NCBI GenBank assembly: GCA_019722365.1 | Contig: JADFUC010001435.1 | Coordinates: 186,001-250,000, forward strand | Direction: 5' to 3' | Length of the DNA stretch: 64,000 nt | DNA from: Lithospermum erythrorhizon | Lineage: Eukaryota > Streptophyta > Magnoliopsida > Boraginales > Boraginaceae | In this document: in pieces, positions 1 to 10,674 of the stretch | Layout: each line of letters starts with the position of its first letter | Position numbering within the stretch: the stretch's first letter is position 1 | Made by a program: the position numbers and the translations under genes | The notes under the pieces: model-generated | What the model was told of the DNA's origin: nothing | Databases searched by the model: none | The model's input: the letters and a program-made list of their open reading frames with translations, nothing else

Positions 1-700
1 TTGAATACCTTGCTGCTGAGGTACCATTTATTTATTATTATGATTTGATCTCTTAAAAATTATATTTTGCTATTTTTTATTGGGATTGTTTCGATATTGA
101 ATTTGATACTAATTTCTAAATCGATGGTTCTTGTGATTTATCCAATTTATCAAAATCTAATCAATAAAAAAATTATTGTAGCAATTTGCATATTGAATTT
201 GACATCCATTTCTGAATTGGTTTTTATTATAATTAAATCACTTTATTAAATCTGATCAATAAAAATCCAAATCTTTACTACTGAATATTTTTTAATTGTA
301 ACAATTTGCATGAATTTGACATTCATTTCTTAATTAGTATTAGTAATTTACGCAATTAATCAAATCTAATTAATAAGAATTGCTTCTTTATTTTCAATTT
401 TGAAACAGGATATTGTTGTAATTTATTCAATTTGTTGATTGATTTTGATAATTTGGGTTTACTTTGTAGGTTTTGGAGTTAGCAGGAAATGCAGCAAGGG
501 ACAACAAAAAGACAAGGATAAATCCAAGACATGTTTTATTGGCTGTAAGGAACGATGATGAATTGGGAAAGCTTCTTCAAGGTGTTACTTTTGCAAGTGG
601 TGGCGTGTTACCAAACATCAACCCTGTGCTTCTTCCCAAGAAATCTTCTGCTGCTGCTTCTGATTCACCTAAAGCTTCCAAATCTCCTAAGAAAGCTTAG
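1..700 (+). CDS. Histone H2A.W, C-terminal part (5' end outside window)
   Basis: Nucleosome core histone H2A, heterochromatin-type plant variant H2A.W. Two exon pieces are visible: bases 1-20 encode ...EYLAAE, followed by a GT-AG intron (21-469). The last exon, 470-700, begins [11 protein letters not shown] and ends at TAG 698-700. The intron position inside EYLAAE|VLELAGN is the classic plant H2A one. The tail carries the docking segment ([15 protein letters not shown]) and then an extended Lys/Ser/Pro tail with SPK and terminal KSPKKA. The KSPKK motif defines H2A.W, as opposed to canonical H2A, H2A.X (SQEF) or H2A.Z. H2A.W is known to mark constitutive heterochromatin and compact linker DNA. 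The histone fold N-terminus lies upstream of the window. A TTG-initiated reading at 473 is not the true start. Confidence 0.93.
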
Positions 701-1504
701 ATTGTATGTATTGTTTGTCCAATGACTACGATATTACTTATAATAAATTTATATCATACAAAATTAATCTAATAATGGGACAACTATTTGGGATGGTTAG
801 CTATATAGCCTAGTTAGTGAGGGGTAGATTTATGATGTTTTTTAGTTTGGTTTTGATGCTTTTGTTGTTCTGACAAAGTAATGTAGATTTACTTTGAATC
901 TATAATTCGGTATTTTAGCTTTATTATATTGTAATACTTGTATAATTAGATAATACTATTGTTTTAGCTTTATTTTAATGTAGATTTGCATTGTTCTTAC
1001 TTGTGTATTAGCATGTTGCACGTTAATAACATGATCTTTAATTAATTTTTATTTAGGATAGAAAGTGGAGTAATATTTACTGTTAAATCAAACATTCCTA
1101 TTTAATTGAAATGTTGATGATGGTATTTTTAATTAAAATTTGAACTCGTTGATTGAGATTGATAGATATCTAGTGAAAGCATGAAAATAATTATATAGCT
1201 CATCAAAACATTAACGATGTTCAATTATGTTTATATAGAAGTATTAGAAATGTGGTTATGGTAAAAGATATGTACAATCTGCTAGAATAGAGCATTACAA
1301 AAATATCTGTGATTTTCTCTTCTGATACATGGTACAAATTACAAAGTATAATTCTATTATACTCAACCTATTATGAGAAACTGATAACTATTAAAATGAT
1401 ATCTCTAACTACACCTGATAATTGGATTTCATTATCTTCCATTCATCCAATATACAGTTGAACTGTAATAATAATCTGACTAAAAGTGCATGATCTTTTC
1501 AATT
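701..1504. other. Intergenic, H2A.W 3' flank to BSP1 3' flank
   Basis: AT-rich (roughly 70 percent by eye). It contains AATAAA-like signals just after the H2A.W stop (TATAATAAATT near 738-748). No reading frame with family features was seen. The last ~120 bases (about 1385-1500) resemble the sequence downstream of the two other BSP copies (about 3545-3618 and 5690-5760), so they belong to the duplicated BSP unit as its 3'UTR or flank. Confidence 0.6.
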
Positions 1505-2414
1505 CTAGGCTTTCTGGCCGTATTTGGCCTTATAATCTGTCCACAATTGTTGAATAGATTTTCCAGTTAGCTGAACAAAGTAGTCATCACTATAATTAGT
1601 TTTCATCATCTTGTTCAATGTAGGAATAAACCCAGGCTTCAAAGAGTCACAATAAGTTAAGAATGCAGCTGTAACTTCGGTGCTCTCGTCCCACTTCTTA
1701 CCAGCTCCAGGTTGCGCCCACTCATAAATTTGAAACCCTGAAGTCAATGGTACATAATCAGCAATCCCTTCGAATAACCATGCCGGTGGGTTGGTTGCAG
1801 CTTCATTGCCATACCATTGCCAGACATGGGTCATCTCATGATGAACTAGACCTTTAAATCTATCTTTCACATCCTTTGAGTCCATGTTATCCAAAAATGC
1901 CGCGCTTAGAAGAATTACCTGAGACAGTGAATGCATGCAATGTGATAGTAGTAAGACGAGTTAACCTTTGATCGAAAAGTCAGAGGTTCGAGTTATCAGC
2001 AGTAGTGTATAAAAAAAGAATAATTACTTGATAGTTCTTTTCCTTCTGAAAATAATAACCAACCGCGCCATCCAAAACATCATGGATTTCCGAGTGCACT
2101 TGAGTACCCGCGGCATGCTTCCTGTCTGCAACGTTTTGTTGCTGAAACACTTTGAATACATCGTCTGCGGCTTCTTTCATAGCGTCGACGACGAAGGGGA
2201 GACCTATTTCTTTTCTGAAGCGGACAATGCTTGCTGTTGAACTTTTATTGGAGGCATCATTGGCTGAGAATTTGTACAATTGAGCTGCTGAAGATCCACC
2301 ACCTTGTGCTGGTGCTTTTGTTGCACTGCTTTGAGGTGCAGGGGTTCGTCCTGAGAGCACTTGACAAGAGAAGAAAGTTGGTGCCAAAACCAATGCGACC
2401 ATGAAAAATTTCAT
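1505..2414 (-). CDS. Basic secretory protein (PR-17/BSP family), apparently intact copy
   Basis: Secreted plant defence-associated protein of the basic secretory protein family (Pfam PF04450; NtPRp27-like). Exon 1 is 2028-2414 and exon 2 is 1505-1918; the GT-AG intron is 109 bp and in phase. The predicted protein is about 266 aa. The N-terminus MKFFMVALVLAPTFFSC is a clear signal peptide. Exon 2 carries the zinc-peptidase-like motif HHEMTHVWQW (HExxH), then PPAWLFEGIADYV, ITAAFLTYC-like and LNKMMKTNY blocks, and ends WTDYKAKYGQKA, all family hallmarks. I chose the ATG at 2414: an in-frame ATG at 2444 would add 10 residues, but it is not conserved in the two sister copies, where the MK-F-VALVL start is. 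The Ala/Pro/Ser-rich stretch after the signal peptide is low-complexity. Apoplastic location is inferred; enzymatic activity is unproven for the family. Confidence 0.86.
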
Positions 2415-2520
2415 TTTCCGAAAATGAGTGATAAAATGAGCCATATTTTGGAACCAAATAAATGAGAAACATGAAAGTTAAGAACGAATATGAAAAACCA
2501 TAAGAGGGTGGTGTGATACC

Positions 2521-2530
2521 CTTTATATAA
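2521..2530 (-). promoter_or_regulatory. Probable TATA box of BSP1
   Basis: On the minus strand the sequence reads CTTATATAAAGGG about 107 bases before the chosen ATG (2414), a normal plant TATA-to-start distance. The two decayed sister copies keep only degenerate versions here (CTCTTATAGAGGC near 4755; CCTTATAAGC near 8140). Confidence 0.6.
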
Positions 2531-3618
2531 GATTGGTTAGGGTCATTTAATCGTTCCTTAAACAATGGTTTTTTGACAAATTTTATTTAATATCACAAGC
2601 TACAACTATATCCTATTTTTATGTATTTCCACTTGAAGATCTCCTTTCAAGCGGTATATATTACTTTCATCGAGTCAACTTCCGCAAATATATCCTTTCA
2701 AGCGGTATATATTATTTTTATTTGGATGAGGGATAATACTACTCCTTATTTTTCATAAAAGAGTGGTTACTCTTTTTAAGTGTCAGCGAATAACTGAAAT
2801 GATCTCTAAAATGATACCAAATTGTGACACAAAGTTGATAAAACATGTTTTGGACAAATTTATAATTTTATAAACTTTTGTAGGCATTCTAATTACTAAA
2901 TTTTTACCCCAAACAAATTAAAATTTGAGATTTAACCCTTCCCTTCCATATCTCCTTATCCCTCTGGGACCAGCACCATCAACATCCTTAAATCTTGAAA
3001 ATACCAAACTTACATGTTTGAATCACTGAATTCACCGTGAAAGCGGCTCAACTCCAATTCTTCCCATGGAGAATTTATGATTAAGTTCTAACTAACTCTA
3101 TCTAGTTAGTCATATGAAAGCAAATATAAGTCGATATCCAAAAAATTTGAAAGGAAGGAGCTGTTAGGCGATGGTGGTTCGGAGTTACGCCCGCTTGTTT
3201 CCAATGGTGTTGGTGTTAGTGTGTTGAGAAGGTGGCGATGGCGGTGGTAAATTGAGATGGCGGTGTTTTGACCGTCTAATTTTAACTCGTCTCACAAACA
3301 AGCGACCAAAGTTTGCAACTTTGCCACTTACAAGTGGACTAAACTACTACGATATACAACTTAACGTCACTTTCGAAACCGCTTCAAGAAGTGTCAACTA
3401 ACTTGACCGTAATAAGTAATTTAGTATATTAAAAAGACGTATTCTTATACTCCTAATTGTTCCGATCTATCTGTATTTCATAAAAGAGTTGTTACAATTC
3501 TTTTTGCTGTCAATTCAACCGAAGGGAGTATCTAATACTCCATAACTTTATTTCAGTTCCCGCCCTATATAGCTGAGCACTTGAGTTATAAATACCCTCT
3601 AATAGTACATGATTTTGG
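2531..3618. other. Intergenic, upstream of BSP1 and downstream of BSP2
   Basis: No gene seen. It holds two direct copies of a TCCTTTCAAGCGGTATATAT word (at 2642 and 2693) and the segment 3390-3540, which recurs at about 4935-5040 upstream of BSP2. The repeat shows that the duplicated unit included upstream DNA as well as the gene. Confidence 0.55.
2642..2720. repeat. Two short direct repeats upstream of BSP1
   Basis: About 26 bases beginning TCCTTTCAAGCGGTATATAT occur at 2642 and again at 2693 (51-bp offset). A looser relative occurs near 11000. Function unknown; possibly a fragment of a dispersed repeat. Confidence 0.7.
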
Positions 3619-4677
3619 CTATTTCTGACCGTACTTGTTCTTATAATGGGTCCACAATTGTTCAAAGTAGTTGTTCAGTAACGATCATCGTAATTGAATT
3701 TCATAATCTTGTTTAGAGCAGGAACAAATCCAGGTTTCACCTCATTGCAATAAGTAAAGAAGGCAGCTGAAATCATGGCGTTTTCGTTCCACTTGTTACC
3801 AGTCCTAGGTTTCTGCCTACCAACGGTATCCAGTGGACATAAGTACATAGTTAGCAATTCCTTCGAAAAACCATGCCGGTGGGTACTTTGCAGCCTCATC
3901 TCCATACCATTGCCAGACATGGGTCATCTCATGAAGAATAAGACCTTTGATTATGCCTTTCAGTTCATTTGCTTTGAGATTTTCCATAAAAGCTGCGCTA
4001 TAAGAATTACCTGAGACAATGAAGTGGTAGTAAGCCTATAAGCCTTTCAACAGAAAAGTCATAGGTTCGAAATAATATTACCATGAATAACCTTAAATCA
4101 AATGTGCGATATTCGATCATTCGAATTATATGTGACCATGCATGGGGTAATAATGGACGGATAATAAAGTGGTAAGACGAATTAGCCTTTAATCGAGAGG
4201 TTATAGGTTCGAATTGCCGCTTTGCGCCTTAAATCCTAACAGAATTGTGATTACATCGTGCATGGGGTAACGGACGGACAACGAGTGAGTCTCTATTGAT
4301 CATCTTTAAAAAAGAATCAGCTGTAGTTTCTTCGTCCTCTAAGTATAGTAACCCACTGCACCTACCAAATAATCATGGACTTCCATATGTATCTCTCGTC
4401 CCTGTGTGATGCTTCCATATATGAGCATATTTTTGCTGAAGGCTGAGGAACACCAGACGTCGTATCTTTGCATTGTCAAATCATGAAGGGGAGGCCTACC
4501 TCTCTTCGGAACCAGACGATGCCGGGTTTTGAACTTGTATTGGAGACATCACTGGCTGAAAATTTGTACAAATATTTTGCTCGAGGGGTATTATATTGTA
4601 TTCGTGCTTCTACTGGGCAAGAAAAGAAAAACGGTACCAAAACCAATGCCACAATGAATACCTTCATTTTTCGAAAG
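3619..4677 (-). pseudogene. Basic secretory protein, decayed second copy
   Basis: Exon 1 remnant 4476-4677 still encodes MKVFIVALVLVPFFFSC and LYKFSASDVSNTSS..., but it meets a stop right after GLPFMI, and the rest of the exon (about 4350-4475) is recognisable only in pieces. Exon 2 starts at 4010 with the conserved acceptor and V-I-L-I, then loses frame within a few codons (one base short relative to BSP1 and BSP3). It regains HEMTHVWQWYGDEAA around 3900-3935, breaks again after STGY (in-frame TAG), continues in another frame (GNKWNENAMISAAFFTYC), and stops after NYDD. The C-terminal W-x-x-YKNKYGQK survives out of frame, with TAG at 3619-3621. Several independent lesions make a functional product very unlikely. 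It is more similar to BSP3 than to BSP1. Confidence 0.85.
4022..4318 (+). mobile_element. Two tRNA-derived SINE-like copies in the BSP2 intron
   Basis: Two head-to-tail copies (about 4022-4156 and 4158-4318) sit within the intron of the decayed BSP2. The better one has an A-box-like GTGGTAAGACGAATTAGCC, a B-box-like AGGTTCGAATTG, a body containing CATGGGGTAACGGACGGACAAC and an A-rich end (TTTAAAAAAGA). Shorter relatives lie in the BSP1 intron (about 1940-2015) and in the BSP3 intron (about 7640-7735). The shared position means the original insertion predates the gene duplication. RNA polymerase III origin is inferred from the box motifs. Confidence 0.6.
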
Positions 4678-4719
4678 ATGTGCCAGACACGTTTTGGAAT
4701 GAAATTTATTAGAAACAAG

Positions 4720-5935
4720 ATAGAGTTAAAGATAAATGAAAACGAGAGGGTGATGCCTCTATAAGAGTAAGCTTTATGGTGATTTATTCATTACTAAAAG
4801 AATTAACTCACTTCATAATTGTTCCAACTAATACTGAAGTTACAATTCTTTTTTAAGCGTATAGGTTAAAATATATTTTTAAATTTAATGAACCTACCAA
4901 TGAATTTGTTAAGTCCTAATAAGAGAGGTTACAGTTCTTTAAGTGTCAACTAACCTGACCATAAGCAATTTACCATACAAATTAAAAAAGACAGGATTCT
5001 TATACTCCTAATTGTTCCAATCTATTAATTATTTACAATTTTTTTAAGGTGTAGGTTGCAAAATATTTTTAGATTTAATGAACCTACCAAGAAATTTGTT
5101 AAAAATTAAATCAACCATTTTTTATTTGGATGAGGATAATAGGGAATTGGTTAGAGTTCTTTTAATTTTCTTTTGAAAGAAAAAAAATGATCTTTCATAT
5201 TATTAATTAGGTGTTTTAATCATTCTAGGTTACAACATATTTTTGGATTTATGAACCTAACGACGAGTTTGGCAAGTCCTCAGACTTCGTTGAGAAACTA
5301 ATGTCTAGGAAATTTACATAACCAATTAATCAGTAATCATAGAATCAAATATAACGCATGCATTGCATTAATAAACAAATGATGACATTAAGGAGTTATC
5401 GAATATCAAAAGTCATTTATTTAGCTTAGCGCATCCGACGTAGCTTTTATTCAAGAGTATTGGCTCGATTTCTTGTATATGATTAATTATACGATATCAT
5501 ATATAATTTTTAATTCTATAATTTGATAAAAAAAAGGAGTCATCAAATCCTATCCTTTGGTAAAAAAAAGGAGTCAACGAATCAAATATGTATGATAATA
5601 ATCATGTCCCAAATTATTAACTACTATTTATTCTAATTACATTAAGATAATGTCTCTAACACAAAAATATCTCCAACATATACCTAATAACTGGATTTTA
5701 GTTCTCGCCCTGTATATAGTTGAGCTATACTATTCTCTCTAAGAATACATGATTTCATTAATTATGACTTGGGGCTAAGCTATTCATATTATATTTTCCT
5801 TAAAATTTCGTAAGTCTATATTATTTGTCCTATCTTGATTTGTAACTTTTCTCCTGAGGTAGTTATTGTATATTTCTTATATGTTTGCCCCCACCCTGTG
5901 TTATCCATCTAGCTTGCCCTTGCACTGGGTGGGGT
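4720..5935. repeat. BSP2/BSP3 spacer with three diverged repeat copies
   Basis: No gene seen. A motif of about 58 bases (TAGGTTa..AATATTTTTa..TTTAATGAACCTACCaa) recurs at about 4859-4918, 5048-5103 and 5225-5281, with spacing near 180 bp. The stretch 5310-5615 (containing CAAATGATGACATTAAGGAG and AATCATGTCCCAA) has a diverged second copy at about 15370-15460, which links this cluster to the flank of cyclin H. Confidence 0.6.
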
Positions 5936-6441
5936 TCAGGTGGTTCTTATAATCTGTCCACAACCAGTTAGTCGTTCAAAGTAATCATCAACATAATTGA
6001 ATTGCATCATCTTGTTTATAGCAGGAACAAATCCAAATTTCACCTCATTGCAATAAGTCAAGAAGGCAGCTGAAATCGCGGTGTTTTCGTTCCACTTGTT
6101 ACCAGTCCCAGGTTTCACCCACTCATAAATTTTATATCCGGTGGACAGAGGTACACAGTCAGCAATTCCTTCGACTAACCAGGCTGGTGGATGCGTTGCA
6201 GCTTCATCTCCATACCATTGCCAGACGTGGGTCATCTCATGAAGAATAAAACCTTCGATTCTGGCTTTGAGTTCACTTGCTTTGAGTTTTTTTTCCATAA
6301 AAACCGCGTTTATAAGAATTACCTGAGACAATGAAGTGAAGTAAGTCGAATTAGCTTTTAACCGAGTAGGGACGGATCCAGAATTTTAAAAATAGGTATT
6401 TCTAAAACTCAATAAATATCAAAATATAGAAACTAAAAAAA

Positions 6442-6460
6442 TGATAATAATAATAATAAT
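6442..6460. repeat. (ATA)n microsatellite
   Basis: Six to seven tandem ATA/TAA units inside the left part of the hAT element. Confidence 0.9.
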
Positions 6461-6534
6461 ACGTGAATTAAGCAAAATTTTAATCTATTGTGAAATTTTA
6501 AAACTAAAACTCAAATGTAAATGTCGTTCTAGTC

Positions 6535-7075
6535 CAAGTCTAGTTGCGTTTTCCTCTTTTTCATAGCTTGAAATCTTTTGACGATAACTAGATCACCTGA
6601 GTCGCGAACCATCATTAAATGATTAGGCGTTTGTTTTACCGAGTCATCCTTAAATGAATTCCCAAAAACACTTTCATTTCAGCAAGCTGTAGTTACCAGC
6701 GATAGGGAATGAGGCTAACTTCCTGAGTTTGGCATACAAATCGGGTTTTGTTCTTAACTTGGTTGCCTGAGTCTTACATAGATCCGAAATCCCCTTCAAA
6801 TTGGAAAAATTATCATCCACCTTAACACATTCAATGTAATTTTCAAGCTCGCTAGACAATTCCTTATCATCAACATCGTTGAAGTCATTTGGATACAATC
6901 TTGCCAACCTCACAAGAGAGTTAACATCAAAAGCTTCAAATGAAGTAAGGGCTTTCAGACATCTTTCTGATGCAACAACTTGGTATTCTCGGGAATTGGC
7001 AGTGTTCAGCTTCTTTTTAATACAAAATTTCGCGATCTGAAAAGCGATCATTTGAGGTAAAAATGCCAATTTGAC
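6535..7075 (-). pseudogene. hAT (zinc-finger MYM/DUF4371-type) transposase C-terminal remnant
   Basis: An open stretch 6674-7069 encodes a helical region with F-D-V-N-S-L-V-R-L-A-R-L-Y-P-N-D-F and F-S-N-L-K-G-I-S-D-L, the segment just before the hAT dimerisation domain in plant zinc-finger MYM-like transposases. Past its stop, in other frames, about 6540-6600 still reads VIVKRFQAMKKRKTQ, matching the usual end of these proteins. The RNaseH-like core and the SVERxFS dimerisation motif are missing or scrambled. It is therefore a dead fragment and not a host gene. Confidence 0.7.
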
Positions 7076-9794
7076 AAAAGGATTTATTATCTTTCACGTT
7101 TGTGAATCCGTATAGAGACATTGTTCAGGTTGCACTTGAATCATGACTTTTATAAAATCTTCCAGTAAAATGCATCACGAATTTTACGACTTCTTTTTTA
7201 TTAGCAATTGCTTTATAACAATTTTTAAACCATTTTTTCATTGTTATAAAGCATTCAAATAATTGGGGAATTGGGTATTACATCCAAGTTATTACACTTA
7301 TTATATATATAAACATATCAAATTCAATACATATAATATAAAATATACACAAAAATTTTCATTACCTATCTGTCTTGGGAGAAATCTGCAGAATGGTTGG
7401 GAATTGGGGAGATGTGTGGTATTTTAGGATTTTAGGTTGTAAAGGCAAAAAAAAGAGGGAGGAGGTCGAAATTCTTGTTGAGAAGTTAAAAATTGAAGAG
7501 GTTTATGTATTGTGGGTTTCTTTTATTGAACTCAGGCAATTAAGGTAAAATGTGCACACACTAACCATCCTGGCAGAACACCATTTTTTACTTTGTTGTT
7601 CACATAGTAAACGCCATGTAAATCAGCCCACTTATGCTTAGAGAGGTCATAGGTTCGAGTTGTACTGTTATCGTGCATGGGGTAGCATTATAGACAATGA
7701 GTGAGTTTCTATTGATCGTCTTTTAAAAAAAGATCTCCACCGTAGTTCTTCGTCTGCGACTATAAAACCCATTGCACGCTTCAAGAATCATGGACTTACG
7801 TCATCTAGATCCCGATTGGATCAGCTATCACGAAAAGTATTCTTGCGAGCACCCATGAAACATTAGATTAGCGCATGCGCATGGTTGTCATGAAGGGGAG
7901 GCTACCTCTTTTTCGAACGAGGCGATGCGGTTTTGAGCTTGTATTGGGCATCGCTAGCGAGAATTTGTACAAATCTTTGATGGAGAGGAACTTGGGTGTG
8001 ATCGTCTTGATGCTTGGGCAACAAAAGAAAAATGCTACCAAAACCCGATGCCTGATAGATAACCGTTTTCTAAAGATGAGTATTAATCAAATGAGGCCGT
8101 TTTTGGAATGAAATTGTAGAAAGATGAGTTATACTTAGATGCTTATAAGGGGTTGTAAAGCGCCGTACTTCTGAGTTAAAAATTGACAAATATATTTAAT
8201 TAAATAAATAAAAGCCCAAATCTCCTTACGATGGGTTCTCTAATTCAGCCCCAATCCATTCATCTACAAATTTATTTCCCCTAATTTCTCTTAATCCACC
8301 AAATCATAATTAGATTTCCTTATAGGACTTAAAATATTTTTGAATTGAATAATTTAATCCAATTATTTTATTTTGAGCCCCTGAAACAAGTTACCAAAAC
8401 CCACAAAATTTGCCAGAAATAACAGCTTGAAATTGAGAAGAATTAGGAGACTTTGAATTAAATCGCCGTTAAGTAATTTGCCAAACAGTTGAAAAGATTG
8501 AAGAAAAAAGCCAGAGAAGACAACGAAACCATGTTTTTTCGACATTATAATTAATTTATTTTTTGAGACCTAATAAAAATTACCATTATTTGTGTTGAAT
8601 GAGTTGTATATGTTGAATTGGTTTCATAATACTATGTTGAATGAATTTTCTAAATTAAAGTATTGTGTTGTTAGAATTAATTATTTTTAATTTGGAGGAC
8701 ATGAGTTTAGACATATTAAGAAATAGGTTCAAAAGTGTAGTTTTGAAGTCAATTCATAAATTAATAATAATTTAGTTTTGAATCCAATTTATTGTGATAA
8801 ATATTGAAAAAGATTGAGTTTTTAGATATGGAATATTGTGTGTTTGAAATATTGTTGTTTAAACTATGTTTTTGATTATTAGGTCTTTTAAAATATTTAT
8901 TTAGTTGTTTTTGAATTATTAATCTTTGAAATATTATGTTGTAGTTTGTTAATCGATGCAGCATATAAGATGATGGGATTTGATATAGGGCCAAGGATAC
9001 TATTTAAAAGAAGCCAATGGTGAGATTTGATTGATGTCGATAGTAACCATTAATAAGATAGTTGAATATTATGGAGAATTTTAATATTCAAATTGATACT
9101 TCATTTTGAAAGAACAAAGTGCTAATTGTGTTATTCCGTAGGGGTTGTGATCGCATGACATGAAGTTGGATTCAGTTAATACACTAATATTTTTGTACAT
9201 GTTCGATATGTGACGAGTTCAGACAAGGGATATACGGCGTCCACTAGACCGTCGTTTATTGGTCTAGGATTGCCACGAGGGAGGTTGATGAAACGAGGCG
9301 TGCCGAGGAAAATAAGGAGGTTGATGATAGGCAGCGTACAGCAAGTAATTTGTCCCAGTATTGACCCAAACACAGGTGTATATCACATGTTACTAATGGG
9401 TGGTACATTCTGTTATATGAAAGACCTGCATACTAGTATGTTGGTATATATATGTTTATGTTAGTTATATACTTTTAGTTTGTGATTTATTATTTTTACA
9501 TGTCTTAGCTGTTATATTTTTCTTATACCATCTTGTTTCGTTTTATTGTCTTATTAATAAAGAATATCACGAGTGTCGTATATATTGGTTTTAGGTATTT
9601 TTATTTAAGTAATTCTTATTTTGTTATGTTGCATTGCCCATATATTAGTGTTAGATTACATAATACATTCATAATATCGTGGTATCCGTTAAATACATTG
9701 AGGAAATACCCTGTGAGTAAAATGCTCTTATTTGGTATTGATTTCCGTGTATATAAACAATAAAACCATTAAAGAGAATATTGAATTAAAAAGC

Positions 9795-9892
9795 TTTTAG
9801 TGGTTGGGAGGCATAGGTGGCCCAGAAGGTCTGAGTTCGATTCTCGTTGTCGGGGGTGGGTGGGTTTTTTAATTAAAAAAAAAACAATAAAG
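9795..9892 (+). mobile_element. tRNA-derived SINE-like element
   Basis: TAGTGGTTGGGAGGCATAGG (A-box-like) is followed 34 bases on by TGAGTTCGATTCTCG (B-box-like). The element then has a GT-rich stretch (CGGGGGTGGGTGGG) and a T/A-rich end, TTTTTTAATTAAAAAAAAAA. This order matches plant SINEs. It belongs to a different family from the copies in the BSP introns. Confidence 0.6.
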
Positions 9893-10674
9893 CCATTAAT
9901 ACATTTTTTCGATTTTGAAGAAGAGTTTCTCCCCATATATATTTGAATTAGGAGTTTTGGGCGTGATGATGAATAAATTAGAGTAAAATCATATTGAATG
10001 TTTTAAAAAGTGAATTATGAATCATTTTAAACAAAAACTATAACCTAAAAAGGGAGAAAATAAAATCAATAAAATCAAAAAGATAAAAATCGAATTGGAG
10101 TAAAATTAGGCAACAAATCCGGAAAATATATTATGCATGCTATAATTATGGGTGGAGTGTAAACAATTAATGAGTGTAGAGCTTGTTTTTTCCCGAAAAT
10201 GACAAAAAAAATCAAATCTATATAAGCTGGTTAGTGTGATTACTACTACATAAAATTAATATCATAAAATAATATAAAAGCGGTTCTGAACAGGACCATT
10301 ATGGAATACGAGAAAAAAAATTCATATATTTCTATATTATTATCCCCACTGAGATAGAAATAATACGAATATGTTGTTACTACGCGTATATGATTAAATA
10401 TATATATAAATAATAGAACCATTAAATTTTTTGAATTTAAAGAAGTTTCTCCATATATATTTGAATTCCGAATTTTTGGATCCGTGATGATGAATAGTAG
10501 AGTAAAATTATATTGAATGTTTAAAAATTGAATTATGAATGATCTAAACATAAAAACTATAACCTAAAAAGGAAGGAAAAATAAAAAACAATAAAATCAA
10601 AAATTAAAAATCAGAATTGGAGTAAATTACGCAACAAATGAAATATATTTAATGTCTTTATAATTATGGGTGTG
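9885..10674. repeat. Direct duplication, two ~270-bp copies
   Basis: Copy A is about 9885-10158 and copy B about 10408-10674. They share, in order, GAAGTTTCTCC(CC)ATATATATTTGAATT, GTGATGATGAATA, AGAGTAAAAT.ATATTGAATG, AACTATAACCTAAAAAGG, AATTGGAGTAAA and TATAATTATGGGTG, with scattered substitutions and small indels. No coding potential is visible. Confidence 0.8.

Larger units (their letters stand above)
6367..7640 (-). mobile_element. Degenerate hAT-type transposon inside the BSP3 intron
   Basis: The left edge, TAGGGACGGATCCAG at 6367, resembles the termini of plant hAT elements. It interrupts a SINE-like sequence that is continuous in the sister copies (ending ACCGAG at 6366, resuming GAGAGGTCATAGGTTCGAG near 7642). 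A transposase remnant lies inside on the minus strand. I could not see a convincing right terminal inverted repeat or an intact 8-bp target duplication, so the right edge is approximate. Confidence 0.6.
5936..8110 (-). pseudogene. Basic secretory protein, third copy, truncated and transposon-split
   Basis: Exon 2 (5936-6322) is one long open stretch: VILINAVFMEKKL..., HEMTHVWQWYGDEAA, PPAWLVEGIADCV, GNKWNENTAISAAF, NKMMQFNYVDDYFERLTG. After LTG a deletion of about 16 bases shifts the frame to CGQIIRTT*, so the usual C-terminal WTDYK block is lost. The exon 1 remnant lies about 1.5 kb away (about 7770-8110). It shows LYKF-like and SLPFM-like pieces in different frames, and its start codon reads ACG instead of ATG. 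The intron between them carries a degenerate hAT element. A protein from exon 2 alone would lack the signal peptide. Most likely a pseudogene. Confidence 0.82.

Noticed and set aside
9176..9464. Overlapping open stretches on both strands with a somewhat higher GC content
   Set aside because: No known domain, no splice context, and both strands are equally open. More likely a decayed repeat than a gene.
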